Shown: positions 27,562 to 36,626, counted from the first letter of the stretch. The stretch is 64,000 nt of DNA from Xenophilus sp. E41 (GCF_003671765.1 NZ_QPIB01000012.1:261332-325331); one strand, 5' to 3'. A program made the numbers and translations. The notes: generated by a model not told the origin, from the letters alone.

Positions 27562-28824
27562 TCACGCGGCGGTGGCAGCCGGCACCGGCATAGCCGGGCG
27601 GAGCGCCGCGGGCGCATCGTCCAGGCAACGCTCCGGACGCCACGCATACAGCCACTCGACCGCATCGTAAAAGCGTTCGGGCGTGCGGCCCACCCAGAGG
27701 CTGTTGCGCACGAGACGCTCCACGCCCTTCGCGTGGTACAGGCGCCCCATCTCGCGCACCGACAGCACCACGCGCGCGGTGCGGGCCACGCGGGCCGACT
27801 CGTACAGGCGGAAGGCGGCGGGCAGGTCGAAGTCGCAGGCCTTCACCGCCTCGCCCAGCGTCACCGCGTCCTCGATCGCCATGCAGGCGCCCTGCGCGAG
27901 GTACTGCATCATGGGATGCGCCGCATCGCCCAGCAGCGTGGCGGGGCCCTCGCCCCAGCGCTCGATCGGGTCGCGGTCGGCGGTGCTCCAGCGGCGCCAC
28001 GAAGTGGGCCGGTCCAGCAGCTGGCGCGGCCGTGCGTGCACGCCCTCGAAGTAGGACATCACCTCGGCCTTGCTGCCCTCGGTGACGCCCCACTCTTCCC
28101 GGTCCCGGCTGTGGAAGGTGACGACCAGGTTGTACTGCTGGCCGTCGCGCAGCGGGTAGTGCACCAGGTGGCAGTTCGGGCCGGCCCACACCACGGGCGC
28201 GTTCCAGCGCAGGTCGGCGGGCATGTCGGCCACCGGCACCACGGCGCGGTAGACCACGTGGCCCGACACCCGCGGCGCGTCGCCCACCAGGTGGCCGCGC
28301 ACCACCGACTTGACGCCGTCGCAGCCGACGATCGCGTCGGCCTTGAAGCGCCGGCCGTCGCGGGTCACGGCCAGCACGCCGGGCGTGCCGATCTCCAGCG
28401 CCTCCACATGCGCCGACGTGTGCAGGCGGATGAGCGGATGCGCGAGCACCGCCTGGTGGATGGCGCCGTGCAGGTCGGCACGGTGGCTCACGGCATAGGG
28501 GTTGCCGAAGCGGCGGCGGAAGGCCTCGCCCACCGGCACCGAGGCGACCTCGCTGCAGTCGACGGCGTCCATCATGACCAGCCGTTCGGTGAAGACCGAG
28601 CCGCGGCGCACCGCCTCGCCCACGCCCAGCGCATCGAGCGCGGCGAAGGCGTTGGGGCCGAGCTGCAGGCCGGCGCCGATTTCGCCGATGGCGCTGCTCT
28701 GTTCGAGCAGGTCCACCGACACGCCCAGGCGCGCCAGCGCCAGGGCCGCGGACATGCCGCCGATGCCGCCGCCGACGAGCAGGACCGTGGGCCGCGCGGC
28801 CGCGGAGGAAGTGAGGGGATTCAT
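27562..28824 (-). CDS. FAD monooxygenase, 3-hydroxybenzoate 6-hydroxylase-like
   Basis: 420 residues from ATG 28824, preceded by AGGAGA. Group A flavin hydroxylase: GGGIGG (18-23), HRADLH, then LLGDAAHPMMQYLAQGACMAIEDA as the second FAD motif. The IGEIGAGLQLGPNA segment and overall length match 3-hydroxybenzoate 6-hydroxylase and salicylate hydroxylase families; the former turns 3-hydroxybenzoate into gentisate with NADH and oxygen. No gentisate dioxygenase is in the window. It is the first gene of a minus-strand operon and is divergent from a LysR gene. Confidence 0.8.
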   Translation of the reverse strand: MNPLTSSAAARPTVLLVGGGIGGMSAALALARLGVSVDLLEQSSAIGEIGAGLQLGPNAFAALDALGVGEAVRRGSVFTERLVMMDAVDCSEVASVPVGEAFRRRFGNPYAVSHRADLHGAIHQAVLAHPLIRLHTSAHVEALEIGTPGVLAVTRDGRRFKADAIVGCDGVKSVVRGHLVGDAPRVSGHVVYRAVVPVADMPADLRWNAPVVWAGPNCHLVHYPLRDGQQYNLVVTFHSRDREEWGVTEGSKAEVMSYFEGVHARPRQLLDRPTSWRRWSTADRDPIERWGEGPATLLGDAAHPMMQYLAQGACMAIEDAVTLGEAVKACDFDLPAAFRLYESARVARTARVVLSVREMGRLYHAKGVERLVRNSLWVGRTPERFYDAVEWLYAWRPERCLDDAPAALRPAMPVPAATAA

Positions 28825-28890
28825 GCGTGTCTCCTGAAGGCGCGCGGCCACTCGCGCCGCTGCCAGTGCACGCATTGTTGGCAGGCCCCA

Positions 28891-28938
28891 CTATCGCTTC
28901 AAGCGCTCAGCCGGATACTGCCCATCGCGTTTTTCGAT
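28891..28938. promoter_or_regulatory. Candidate LysR sites between hydroxylase and LysR genes
   Basis: The 115-base divergent spacer holds CGCTT-C-AAGCG (28895-28905), a perfect inverted repeat, and ATCG-CGTTTTT-CGAT (28924-28938), which contains the T-N11-A form typical of LysR boxes and lies against the LysR start. Assigned by pattern only. Confidence 0.4.
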
Positions 28939-28939
28939 A

Positions 28940-29845
28940 ATGTCCGTCATGGCCAAGCTCGACCTGGAATGGATCGCCGTCTTCGACGAGGTCTACAAGA
29001 CCGCCAGCGTGACGCGCGCGGCCGACCGCCTGGGCATCGCGCAGGCGGCGGCCAGCACCATGCTCAACAAGCTGCGCCTGCACTTCGGCGACCGGCTCTT
29101 CATCCGCACCGCGCAAGGCATGCTGCCCACGCCGCATGCGCAGCGCGTGTACCCCTACCTGCGCGAGGTGCTGGCGCAGCTCGAACTGGCCCAGGGCAGC
29201 CGCGCCGGCTTCGTGCCCGCGCAGGCCGAGCGGAGCTTTCGCATCTGCATGACGGACATCAGCGAGGTGGTGCTGCTGCCGGCGCTGCTGGACCACCTGC
29301 GCCATCACGCGCCGGGCGTGCAGATCGAGACCGAGATCATCTCCAGCGACAGCCCGCGGCGCCTCGAGGACGGCGCGGTGGACCTGGCGGTGGGTTTCAT
29401 GCCCCAGCTGGACGCCGGCTTCTACCAGCAGACGCTGTTCATGCAGAAGTTCGTCTGCCTGGCGTCGCAGAGCCATCCGCGCATCGACGGGCGCCTGACT
29501 CGCCGACGCTTCGAGGCCGAGGCGCATGCCGTAGTGGCCACCTCGGGCACCGGCCACGCGATCGTCGACAAGACCCTCGCACGCCTGGGCGTCAAGCGGC
29601 AGGTGGTGGTGCGCCTGTCGGGCTTCCTGAGCGTGGCGCGCATCGTGGCGCACACCGAGCTGCTGGTGATCGTGCCCTCCATCCTGGGCGAGATCCTGGC
29701 CACCCAGGAGCCGGTGCAGCGGCTGGAGCTGCCCTTCGCGCTGCCGGCCTACGCGGTCAAGCAGCACTGGCACGCCCGCTTCCATGCCGACGCCGGCAAC
29801 GCCTGGTTGCGGCGCACCCTGGCGCAGCTCTTCGGCGGCGGCTGA
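28940..29845 (+). CDS. LysR-family transcriptional regulator
   Basis: 301 residues (292-298 if a later ATG at 28949 is used). N-terminal winged helix-turn-helix: LEWIAVFDEVYKTASVTRAA, then AASTMLNKLRLHFGDRLFIR; residues about 95-301 are the periplasmic-binding-like effector domain. The DNA-binding part is of the NodD/PcpR-like subgroup (short YKTASVTRAADRLGIAQ). It is divergent from the 3-hydroxybenzoate 6-hydroxylase operon and probably activates it with the aromatic substrate as inducer. A hairpin lies 12 bases past its stop. Confidence 0.9.
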   Translation: MSVMAKLDLEWIAVFDEVYKTASVTRAADRLGIAQAAASTMLNKLRLHFGDRLFIRTAQGMLPTPHAQRVYPYLREVLAQLELAQGSRAGFVPAQAERSFRICMTDISEVVLLPALLDHLRHHAPGVQIETEIISSDSPRRLEDGAVDLAVGFMPQLDAGFYQQTLFMQKFVCLASQSHPRIDGRLTRRRFEAEAHAVVATSGTGHAIVDKTLARLGVKRQVVVRLSGFLSVARIVAHTELLVIVPSILGEILATQEPVQRLELPFALPAYAVKQHWHARFHADAGNAWLRRTLAQLFGGG

Positions 29846-29856
29846 GCCGTTCCGAC

Positions 29857-29881
29857 GTCCGTCGGCGCCGTGGCGACGGAC
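29857..29881 (+). terminator. Hairpin after LysR gene
   Basis: Inverted repeat GTCCGTCG / CGACGGAC with a nine-base loop, 12 bases past the LysR stop. No U-tract follows, so termination strength is uncertain. Confidence 0.4.
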
Positions 29882-29943
29882 GGCACCCGGCGCGTGGCCG
29901 GCGCTCGCATAATCGCGCCCACCTCCACCCCCGAAGGCGCCCC

Positions 29944-30399
29944 ATGTCGTCGATCACCCTCCGCTTCCTCGCCGAACCCAGCACCGTCAATTTCGGCGGC
30001 AAGGTGCACGGCGGCACCGTCATGAAGTGGATCGACGAGGCCGGCTATGCCTGCGCCACGAGCTGGTCGCACAACTACTGCGTCACGGTCTTCATCGGCA
30101 GCATCCGCTTCCACCGCCCGATCATGATCGGCGACCTGGTCGAGGTCGAGGCCCGGCTCGCCTACACCGGCAACACCAGCATGAACATCTCGGTCGAGGT
30201 GCGCAGCGGCGACATGAAGGGCGGGCAGATGACCAAGACCACCGAGTGCCTGATCGTCTTCGTGGCCGTCGATTCGCACGGGCGGCCGCTGCCGGTCGAC
30301 GCGTTCGTGCCCGGCACGCCGGGCGAGATGGCCCTGGCGGAGCGGGCGCGCGCTCACCTCGAGTCCGCCAAGTCGGTGGCGGCCTCCAACGCCGCCTGA
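29944..30399 (+). CDS. Hotdog-fold acyl-CoA thioesterase (YciA/BACH type)
   Basis: 151 residues from ATG 29944. One hotdog domain with the family motif HGGTVMKWIDEAGYACA (residues 22-38) carrying the catalytic acidic residue, then VTVFIGSIRFHRPIMIGDLVEV and NTSMNISVEV. Such enzymes hydrolyse a range of acyl-CoAs. It stands alone between LysR and a lipoprotein gene; no operon partners are evident. Confidence 0.9.
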   Translation: MSSITLRFLAEPSTVNFGGKVHGGTVMKWIDEAGYACATSWSHNYCVTVFIGSIRFHRPIMIGDLVEVEARLAYTGNTSMNISVEVRSGDMKGGQMTKTTECLIVFVAVDSHGRPLPVDAFVPGTPGEMALAERARAHLESAKSVAASNAA

Positions 30400-30530
30400 A
30401 CCGACGCATCGCCTGGGCTTCGCGGCCCCGACGCACGGGCCGTCGTCGGGGCGACGCACCTGTCGATCCCGTGTCGCGGGCATCGATGAGAATGCGCCCC
30501 TTCTTCACCAACCTTCGTCAGAGAGTAGCA

Positions 30531-31541
30531 ATGACATCGACATCGTCGACGCGGACCCGTGTGGCCATGGCCAGCCTGGTCCTGCTGGGCCTCGCAGCCT
30601 GTGGGAAGACGGACGACAAGGCGGCCGCGCCGCCCGCCGCAGCCCCGGCCGCTGCGGCCGCGGCCGCGGCCGCAGGCAAGCCGAGCGGTGCCCCGGCAAC
30701 CGCCGCCAACGCGGACAACGCATCGCAGCAGTGGGACAAGAAGGCCCAGGCGTACATCCAGATCAACAACCGGCTGCTCAAGTTCAACAGCAGCGTCAAC
30801 GAGACCTTCGCGCAGTGGGCGGCGCAGGCGCGCGCCAAGGTGGCCAAGGGCGACTTCAAGGCCATCCGCACCGACACGCACTACTTCGACGACTCCTTCG
30901 TCAAGAACATCAAGGCGGCGCTGGACAACCCCGCCAGCATGCCGGCGGCCGACGCCGCGGCGCGCAACCTGCTGGAGACGACGCAGAAGTACGTGCCCAA
31001 CTGGAAGAGCCTCGAGGAATACAACAAGGCCAAGAAGTACGAGGACGACAACGGCGCCGAAGGCAAGCGCATGCTTCCGATGTACATCGAGGGCGTGGAG
31101 AAGATCAACGACGCGCTCAAGCAGTTCTCGGCCGCCGTCGACGACGTGGCGAGGGAATCCAACGCCAAGGCGCTGGCGGCCTACAAGGCCAGCGGCAAGC
31201 TGCTGGAGCTCTACAAGGCCGAGGCGCTGAACGCCGCGCGCGCGGTGGCGGACACCTTCAGCAGCGCCAAGGACTTCAAGGACGCAGCCAAGATCGAGAA
31301 GGCCAACGCACAGTTGGCGATCATGGAAGCCAAGCTCGTCGACATGCGCGCCGAGCACGAAAAGCGCAAGGCCGAATCGCCCAAGAGCCTGCCGATGATC
31401 GACCGCTACGACTCGATCTCGTCCAGCCTGACGGCGTTCGCGGGCGCCTACCGCGAGGCGCGCAAGAACCCCCAGAAGTTCAACGACGCCATCGGCAAGT
31501 TCAACGACGCGATCGACGCCAGCAACATGATGAGCCGCTGA
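30531..31541 (+). CDS. DUF3829-type (YiiG-like) lipoprotein
   Basis: 336-residue lipoprotein: signal peptide ends LAAC (Cys25), followed by an Ala/Pro-rich linker to about residue 65, then an almost all-helical domain rich in Lys, Asp and Glu, with NQQWDKKAQAY-like start and a coiled stretch near LVDMRAEHEKRKAE. Size and helix pattern match DUF3829/YiiG proteins, which are periplasmic and of unknown function. A rho-independent terminator follows at 31576-31617. Confidence 0.8.
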   Translation: MTSTSSTRTRVAMASLVLLGLAACGKTDDKAAAPPAAAPAAAAAAAAAGKPSGAPATAANADNASQQWDKKAQAYIQINNRLLKFNSSVNETFAQWAAQARAKVAKGDFKAIRTDTHYFDDSFVKNIKAALDNPASMPAADAAARNLLETTQKYVPNWKSLEEYNKAKKYEDDNGAEGKRMLPMYIEGVEKINDALKQFSAAVDDVARESNAKALAAYKASGKLLELYKAEALNAARAVADTFSSAKDFKDAAKIEKANAQLAIMEAKLVDMRAEHEKRKAESPKSLPMIDRYDSISSSLTAFAGAYREARKNPQKFNDAIGKFNDAIDASNMMSR

Positions 31542-31575
31542 CGCGGACCCCGGCCGCGATGCACGCGGCCACGAC

Positions 31576-31617
31576 GTGCGCCCCGCTCGAGTCCGCTCGG
31601 CGGGGCGCACTGCTTTT
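31576..31617 (+). terminator. Rho-independent terminator after lipoprotein gene
   Basis: GTGCGCCCCGC (31576-31586) pairs with GCGGGGCGCAC (31600-31610); the interior CGAG-TCCG-CTCG adds a second stem. TGCTTTT follows directly. It is 34 bases after the stop of the lipoprotein gene. Confidence 0.8.
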
Positions 31618-31694
31618 GCGACGTCCACCTCGCTGGAGGCATGCGTCACAGCACCCGTGGCCCACCCCAACGACCGTTTCACCCACCACAACGT

Positions 31695-31744
31695 GTTTCT
31701 CAGAGCGAAACATGATTGTGACTGATGCAACGCCTGCCTAAAGT
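31695..31744 (+). promoter_or_regulatory. Promoter and IclR-type operator ahead of catabolic island
   Basis: Operator-like GTTTC-TCAGAGC-GAAAC at 31695-31711, four bases before -35 TTGTGA (31716-31721), then a 17-base spacer and -10 TAAAGT (31739-31744). The gene start is 46 bases beyond. Operator, spacing and core elements mirror those at 42378-42427, so both promoters probably answer to the same regulator. Confidence 0.6.
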
Positions 31745-31789
31745 CCGTCCCGATCCCGGCGCCAAGACGCCGCGACAGGAGACGAACCG

Positions 31790-32746
31790 ATGCACCCCTC
31801 TGCCACCCTGCCCGCGACGCTGCCAGCCTCGGCGCGCGCGGCCCTGGACGCAGCGGCCGTGCCCTTCTCCGCCGGCGCGCAGCCGCCCGCGACGGCCCTG
31901 CCGGCCGGCGCCTGCGATGCCCACCTCCACGTCTACGACGCCCGCTTCCCCGCCGTGCCCGGCGCGCGCCTGACGCCGCCCGACGCCAGCGTGGCGGACT
32001 ACCGCCGCCTGCAGCAGCGCACCGGGCTGAGCCGCGCCGTCGTCGTCACCCCCTCCACCTACGGCACCGACAACCGCCCGATGCTGCAGGCGCTGCAGGC
32101 CCTCGGCGACGCTGCGCGCGGCGTGGCGGTGATCGACGGCACCGAAGCCGACGCCGAGCTCCAGAGCCTGCACGCGCAGGGCGTGCGCGGCGTGCGGCTG
32201 AACCTGTCGCTGGGCGTGGGCACGCATGCGGACATGCTCATGCCCATCGCGCAGCGCATCGCACCGCTGGGCTGGCACCTGCAGTTGCTGATGCCGGCCG
32301 ACCTGCTGCAGGCCCGGGCCGACGTGCTGTCCGCACTGCCCGTGCCCCTGGTCTTCGACCACTTCGCGCGGCTGTCGCCCGCCGATGCCGGCCGCCATCC
32401 CGCGCACGCCGTGGTGCTGCAGCTGCTGCGCGCCGGCCGGGCCTGGATCAAGCTGTCCGGTGGCTACCTGGTGAGCCCCGAGCACAGCACCGAGGACCCG
32501 GCCCTCGATGCCCTGGCGCGCAGCTTCCTCGAGGCCGCGCCCGGGCGCGTCGTCTGGGGCAGCGACTGGCCGCATGCCACCGCCTCGGCCGGCCTGCAGC
32601 CGATGCCCGACGACGCACGCCAGCTCGACCGACTCGAGCAATGGACCGGCGGCGGCGCGCTCTTCGCCCAGGTGCTGGTGCGCAACCCGGCCGTGCTCTA
32701 CGGCTTCGATCCCCTTCCCGAACTTCAAGAACACACCGAGACATGA
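31790..32746 (+). CDS. Amidohydrolase 2 family lactonase-like enzyme 1 (LigI/COG3618)
   Basis: 318-residue TIM-barrel hydrolase. The metal/active-site start is CDAHLHVYD with H45 and H47, and the C-terminal catalytic Asp is in VVWGSDWPHAT near residue 258. The VVTPSTYGTDN loop is almost identical to that in the gene at 38665. Members include 2-pyrone-4,6-dicarboxylate lactonase and sugar-acid lactonases. First gene of the island behind a strong promoter; the receptor gene following overlaps it by four bases. An LigK-type aldolase two genes downstream favours a dicarboxylate lactone substrate (inference). Confidence 0.85.
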   Translation: MHPSATLPATLPASARAALDAAAVPFSAGAQPPATALPAGACDAHLHVYDARFPAVPGARLTPPDASVADYRRLQQRTGLSRAVVVTPSTYGTDNRPMLQALQALGDAARGVAVIDGTEADAELQSLHAQGVRGVRLNLSLGVGTHADMLMPIAQRIAPLGWHLQLLMPADLLQARADVLSALPVPLVFDHFARLSPADAGRHPAHAVVLQLLRAGRAWIKLSGGYLVSPEHSTEDPALDALARSFLEAAPGRVVWGSDWPHATASAGLQPMPDDARQLDRLEQWTGGGALFAQVLVRNPAVLYGFDPLPELQEHTET

Positions 32747-33735
32747 CCTCCTCCTCCACATTCGTCACCCGTCGCACCCTCATCGCCGGTGCCGCCGCCT
32801 TGCTGGCTACCGGCGGCGCGCTGGCCCAGGGCGACTGGCCCACCGGCCGCGTCATCACCTGGGTGGTGCCCTATCCGCCCGGCGGCAGCACCGACGTCCT
32901 GGGCCGCGCCGTGGCGCAGAAGCTGGGCGGCACCCTCGGCACGAACGTGATCGTGGACAACCGCGCAGGCGCCACCGGCACCATCGGCGCCGCCTATGTC
33001 GCCAAGTCGGCGCCCGACGGCTACACGCTGCTGGGCACCTCCATCGGCCCGCAGGCCATCGCACCGCACCTGATGGGCAAGCTGCCCTACGACCCTATCG
33101 GCGGCTTCGCGCCGGTGGCGATCATCGGCACCATCCCGCACATCCTGGTGGTGGGCGCGAACCAGCCCTACCGCAGCGTGGCCGACCTGCTGGCCGCGGC
33201 CAAGGCCCAGCCGGGCAAGCTGGCCTTCGCCTCCGGAGGCACCGGCACCATCCTGCAGATGCAGGGCGAACTGCTGGCACAACAGTCCGGTGCCCGCTTC
33301 ATCCATGTTCCCTACAAGGGCGACACGCCCGCGGTGCAGGACACGCTGGGCGAACAGGTGAACTTCATGTTCGCGCCGGCCGCCGCGGCGCTGCCGCATG
33401 TGCAGTCGGGCCGCCTGCGGGCATTGGCCGTCACCTCGGCCGCGCGCCTCAAGGCCCTGCCCGACGTCCCGACCATGGGCGAGGCCGGCCTCAAGGACTT
33501 CGTCGTCGAGCAGTGGCAGGCGGTCTTCGCGCCGGCCGGCACGCCGGCACCCATCGTCGATCGCCTCAACCGCGACATCAACGCCGCACTCAAGACGCCC
33601 GACGTGCTCGCCCTGGCCGACAAGCTGGGGGTGAACCTGGTGGGCGGCACGCCCGCGCAGCTGGGCGCGCTGCAGAAGTCCGACTCCGCCAAGTGGGCCG
33701 AGGTCATCCGCAAGGGTGGCATCAAGGCCGACTGA
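32743..33735 (+). CDS. Bug-family periplasmic receptor 3
   Basis: 330 residues; start ATG overlaps the hydrolase stop. Signal peptide with TRRTLIAGAAALLATGGALA. Mature part opens DWPTGRVITWVVPYPPGGST, the GG loop in the usual place, and VPYKG is near residue 190. Coupled to the amidohydrolase, so its ligand is likely the hydrolase substrate or a relative. It is followed by the aldolase gene after 53 bases. Confidence 0.92.
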   Translation: MTSSSTFVTRRTLIAGAAALLATGGALAQGDWPTGRVITWVVPYPPGGSTDVLGRAVAQKLGGTLGTNVIVDNRAGATGTIGAAYVAKSAPDGYTLLGTSIGPQAIAPHLMGKLPYDPIGGFAPVAIIGTIPHILVVGANQPYRSVADLLAAAKAQPGKLAFASGGTGTILQMQGELLAQQSGARFIHVPYKGDTPAVQDTLGEQVNFMFAPAAAALPHVQSGRLRALAVTSAARLKALPDVPTMGEAGLKDFVVEQWQAVFAPAGTPAPIVDRLNRDINAALKTPDVLALADKLGVNLVGGTPAQLGALQKSDSAKWAEVIRKGGIKAD

Positions 33736-33788
33736 TTCTTCCGCCCCTTCCTTCCCCGTCCTCCTCTTCTCACGAATCGAGCCACACC

Positions 33789-34475
33789 ATGAGCCAACTC
33801 CCAGAAATCATCCGCGACATCGAGCGTGTCGCCCCCGAGGTCGTCGCCAAGGCGAAGACCTTCCAGGCCGCCATCCTGGCCGACGTGGCCGGTCGCCGCG
33901 GCACCATGAGCGCCCGCGTCGCGCCGGTGGACAAGCAAATGATCGTGGCCGGCCCGGCCTTCACCGTCGAAGTGCGCCCCGGCGACAACCTGATGATCCA
34001 TGCCGCCATCGCGCTGGCCCAGCCGGGCGACGTGCTGGTGATCGACGGCAAGGGCGACCAGACGGCCGCCCTCATGGGCACGCTGATGCTCAGCGCCTGC
34101 AAGAAGCGCGGCCTGGCTGGCGTGATCGTCGACGGCGCGATCCGCGACAAGCTGGAACTGCTGCAGCTGGACTTCCCGGTCTTCAGCGCCGGCTTCAACC
34201 CGGCCGGCCCCACCAAGTTCGTGCCCGGCCGCATCAACCACCCGATCTCGGCCGGTGGCGCCAGCGTCAACCCCGGCGACCTGGTGGTGGGCGATGCCGA
34301 CGGCGTGGTGGTGATCGAGCGCGAGAAGGCGCCCGCCATGCTGGACCTGGCCGACAAGAAGGTGGCCGACGAGGCCGCCCGCCTCGAATCCATCGCGCGT
34401 GGCGACACTGCCGCCAAGTGGCTGCCCGCCGCGCTGCGCGCCGCCGGCGTGCTGAAGGAAGGCGAGTCGCTGTGA
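33789..34475 (+). CDS. RraA/LigK-type aldolase (4-carboxy-4-hydroxy-2-oxoadipate aldolase-like)
   Basis: 228 residues. The RraA-like fold is marked by QPGDVLVIDGKGDQTAALMG and the divalent-metal/pyruvate site DGAIRD (D115, R119, D120). Family enzymes cleave 4-hydroxy-4-carboxy-2-oxoacids to pyruvate plus a 2-oxoacid, the last step of 4,5-cleavage or gallate pathways. RraA itself, which binds RNase E, shares the fold but lacks the N-terminal segment seen here. It overlaps the dehydrogenase gene start, so both act in one pathway. Confidence 0.82.
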   Translation: MSQLPEIIRDIERVAPEVVAKAKTFQAAILADVAGRRGTMSARVAPVDKQMIVAGPAFTVEVRPGDNLMIHAAIALAQPGDVLVIDGKGDQTAALMGTLMLSACKKRGLAGVIVDGAIRDKLELLQLDFPVFSAGFNPAGPTKFVPGRINHPISAGGASVNPGDLVVGDADGVVVIEREKAPAMLDLADKKVADEAARLESIARGDTAAKWLPAALRAAGVLKEGESL

Positions 34476-35386
34476 GCACGGTACTCATCACCGCCGCCGA
34501 CCTGGCACCGCAGGCCCTGGACCTGCTGAAGAACATGGAAGTGGTCTACGCCGGCAAGACGCCGACCGACGAAGACCTGCTGGCCCTGTGCAAGCGCCAC
34601 GACCCGGTGGCGATCATCGTGCGCTACGGCAAGGTGAGCGCCGAGATGATGGACGCGGCACCGTCGCTGAAGGTCATCTCCAAGCACGGCAGCGGCACCG
34701 ACACCATCGACAAGGCGGCCGCCAAGGCGCGCGGCATCGAGGTGGTGGCCGCCGTCGGCGCCAACGCCGCGGCCGTGGCCGAGCAGGCCCTGGCCCTGAT
34801 GCTGGCCTGCGCCAAGTCGGTGGTGCCGCTCGATGCGCGCATGCACGCCGGCCACTGGGACAAGGCCACGCACAAGAGCCTGGAACTGGGCGGCCGCACC
34901 GTGGGCCTGGTGGGCCTGGGCGCCATCGGCCAGCGCTTCGCGCGCATGGCGGATGCCATCGGCATGCGGGTGATCGGCTTCGACCCCTACGCCAAGAACC
35001 TGCCCGACTACATCGAGACCGCCGAGCTCGCCACGATCTGGCGCGAGGCCGACGTGATCTCGCTGCACTGCCCGCTCACCGACGAGAACCGCGGCATGCT
35101 CAACGCCGACACGCTGGCCCAGTGCAAGCGCGGCGTGATCGTGGTCAACACCGCGCGCGGCGGCCTGATTGACGAGGCGGCGCTGCTGGCCGCCGTGCGC
35201 TCGGGCCAGGTGGGCGGCGCGGGCCTGGACAGCTTCGCGGTCGAGCCGATGACGGCCGGCCACCCCTTCCAGGGCCAGGAGCGCATCGTGCTGAGCCCGC
35301 ACATCGGCGGCGTGACCAGCGACGCCTACGTCAACATGGGCGTGGCGGCAGCGAAGAATCTGCTGGCCGTGGTCGAACGCGGCTGA
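34472..35386 (+). CDS. D-2-hydroxyacid dehydrogenase (SerA-like)
   Basis: 304 residues from GTG 34472, which overlaps the aldolase stop by four bases. NAD-binding GLGAIG at 148-153 and the catalytic triad R229, E258, H277 (VNTARGG, AVEP, SPHIGG) are intact. There is no C-terminal ACT domain, so it is not a complete serine-pathway enzyme. In this position it may oxidise or reduce a 2-hydroxy or 2-oxo acid made by the aldolase (inference). Confidence 0.9.
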   Translation: MSTVLITAADLAPQALDLLKNMEVVYAGKTPTDEDLLALCKRHDPVAIIVRYGKVSAEMMDAAPSLKVISKHGSGTDTIDKAAAKARGIEVVAAVGANAAAVAEQALALMLACAKSVVPLDARMHAGHWDKATHKSLELGGRTVGLVGLGAIGQRFARMADAIGMRVIGFDPYAKNLPDYIETAELATIWREADVISLHCPLTDENRGMLNADTLAQCKRGVIVVNTARGGLIDEAALLAAVRSGQVGGAGLDSFAVEPMTAGHPFQGQERIVLSPHIGGVTSDAYVNMGVAAAKNLLAVVERG

Positions 35387-35458
35387 GTTCCGCCGCGGGC
35401 GAGAAGCGCAGGCGCCTCGCGAAGCGCGCAACGACGACCCCACCCAACGGAGACAACC

Positions 35459-36478
35459 ATGACCCATCGACTCTCGCACGGCCTGCTCGCCGCCGCCCTC
35501 GGCGCCGCCCTGTGGGGCTGCGCCAGCGCGCCGCCGCCGGCGGCGCAGCGCCCCTCCGAGGCCAGCATCGCGGCCCACGTCGCCGCCGCCACGCGCGCCG
35601 CGGGCAGCGACCTGGGCGAGGTGCTGACGCTGTGCAAGCCGGTGCCCACCGCGCGGCCGGTGCAGGACGAGGCCGCCGACCGCGGCCTGCGCGCCCTGAT
35701 CGCCCGCCCGGCACCGCCACCCGGCCGCGCCTTCGACAACCTGTACTTCGTCGGCGGCGACTGGTCCAGCGCCTGGGCCATCGACACACCCGAGGGCATC
35801 ATCCTGCTCGATGCGCTCAACAACCAAGTCGAGGCGGCCGCGCTGATCGAGGGCGGCATGCGCAAGCTCGGGCTGGACCCGGCGCGCATCCGCTACATCG
35901 TGGTCAGCCACGGCCACGGCGACCACTACGGCGGCGCGCCCTATCTGGCGCAGAAGTACGGCGCCCGCGTGGTCATGAGCGACATCGACTGGACCATGAT
36001 GGAAACGCGGCTGGAATTCGCCACGCCCATCTGGGGCGCGCCACCCAAGCGCGACATCAGCGTCAAGGACGGCGACAAGCTCACGCTCGGCGGCACCAGC
36101 CTCACGCTGTACGTGACGCCCGGCCACACCTGGGGCACGCTGTCGCCGGTGTTCGACGTCACCTGGCAAGGCAAGAAGCATCGCGTGCTTCTGTGGGGCG
36201 GCACCGGCTTCAACTTCGGCGCCGACATTCCGCGCATGGAAACCTACGGCCGCTCCACGCAGCGCATGGCGCAGGTCGTGCGCGCCGAAGGCATCGACGT
36301 GATGCTGTCCAACCATTCGCGCGTGGACGGCTCGCAGGGCAAGCTGGCCCGGCTGCGCGAGGCGGGCGGCACGGGTCCCAACCCGTTCGTGGTGGGCGAG
36401 CCGACCGTCGAGCGCACGCTGACCGTGATGAACGAATGCTCGCTGGCCCAGCGAGACCGTTTCGCCCTGCTGCGCTGA
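35459..36478 (+). CDS. Lipoprotein with subclass B3-like metallo-beta-lactamase fold
   Basis: 339 residues. A lipoprotein signal with lipobox ALWGC gives Cys21 as the anchor. The zinc ligands of a B3-type site are all visible: H151, H153, D155, H156 (HGHGDH), H223 (PGHTWG) and H286 (SNHSRVD). The N-terminal 70 residues after the anchor are unlike known beta-lactamases. B3-like enzymes include true carbapenemases and lactonases; the setting inside a lactone/hydroxyacid catabolic island favours hydrolysis of a periplasmic ester, lactone or related compound. It begins 72 bases after the dehydrogenase. Confidence 0.8.
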   Translation: MTHRLSHGLLAAALGAALWGCASAPPPAAQRPSEASIAAHVAAATRAAGSDLGEVLTLCKPVPTARPVQDEAADRGLRALIARPAPPPGRAFDNLYFVGGDWSSAWAIDTPEGIILLDALNNQVEAAALIEGGMRKLGLDPARIRYIVVSHGHGDHYGGAPYLAQKYGARVVMSDIDWTMMETRLEFATPIWGAPPKRDISVKDGDKLTLGGTSLTLYVTPGHTWGTLSPVFDVTWQGKKHRVLLWGGTGFNFGADIPRMETYGRSTQRMAQVVRAEGIDVMLSNHSRVDGSQGKLARLREAGGTGPNPFVVGEPTVERTLTVMNECSLAQRDRFALLR

Positions 36479-36626
36479 GCACGAAGGCGAACGCCCCGCG
36501 CCCGGCAAGGCCCGGGCAACGGGCGGACGCCTGCTGGACGTGCCGTCGCGCCTTCGAGCCCGATCAGGCACATGACCCGAAGGCCGCCCCGTGCACGGGC
36601 CGCCGCGACTTTCACAAGGAAACATC

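Noticed and set aside
34472..35386. Assignment as serA of serine synthesis
   Set aside because: It lacks an ACT domain and is translationally coupled to an aldolase in a catabolic operon, so a pathway-specific D-2-hydroxyacid dehydrogenase is more likely.
36479..36626. Possible small gene in the 148-base gap before Bug 4
   Set aside because: Only GC-rich sequence with no convincing start and ribosome site; the frames present are extensions of neighbouring shadows.
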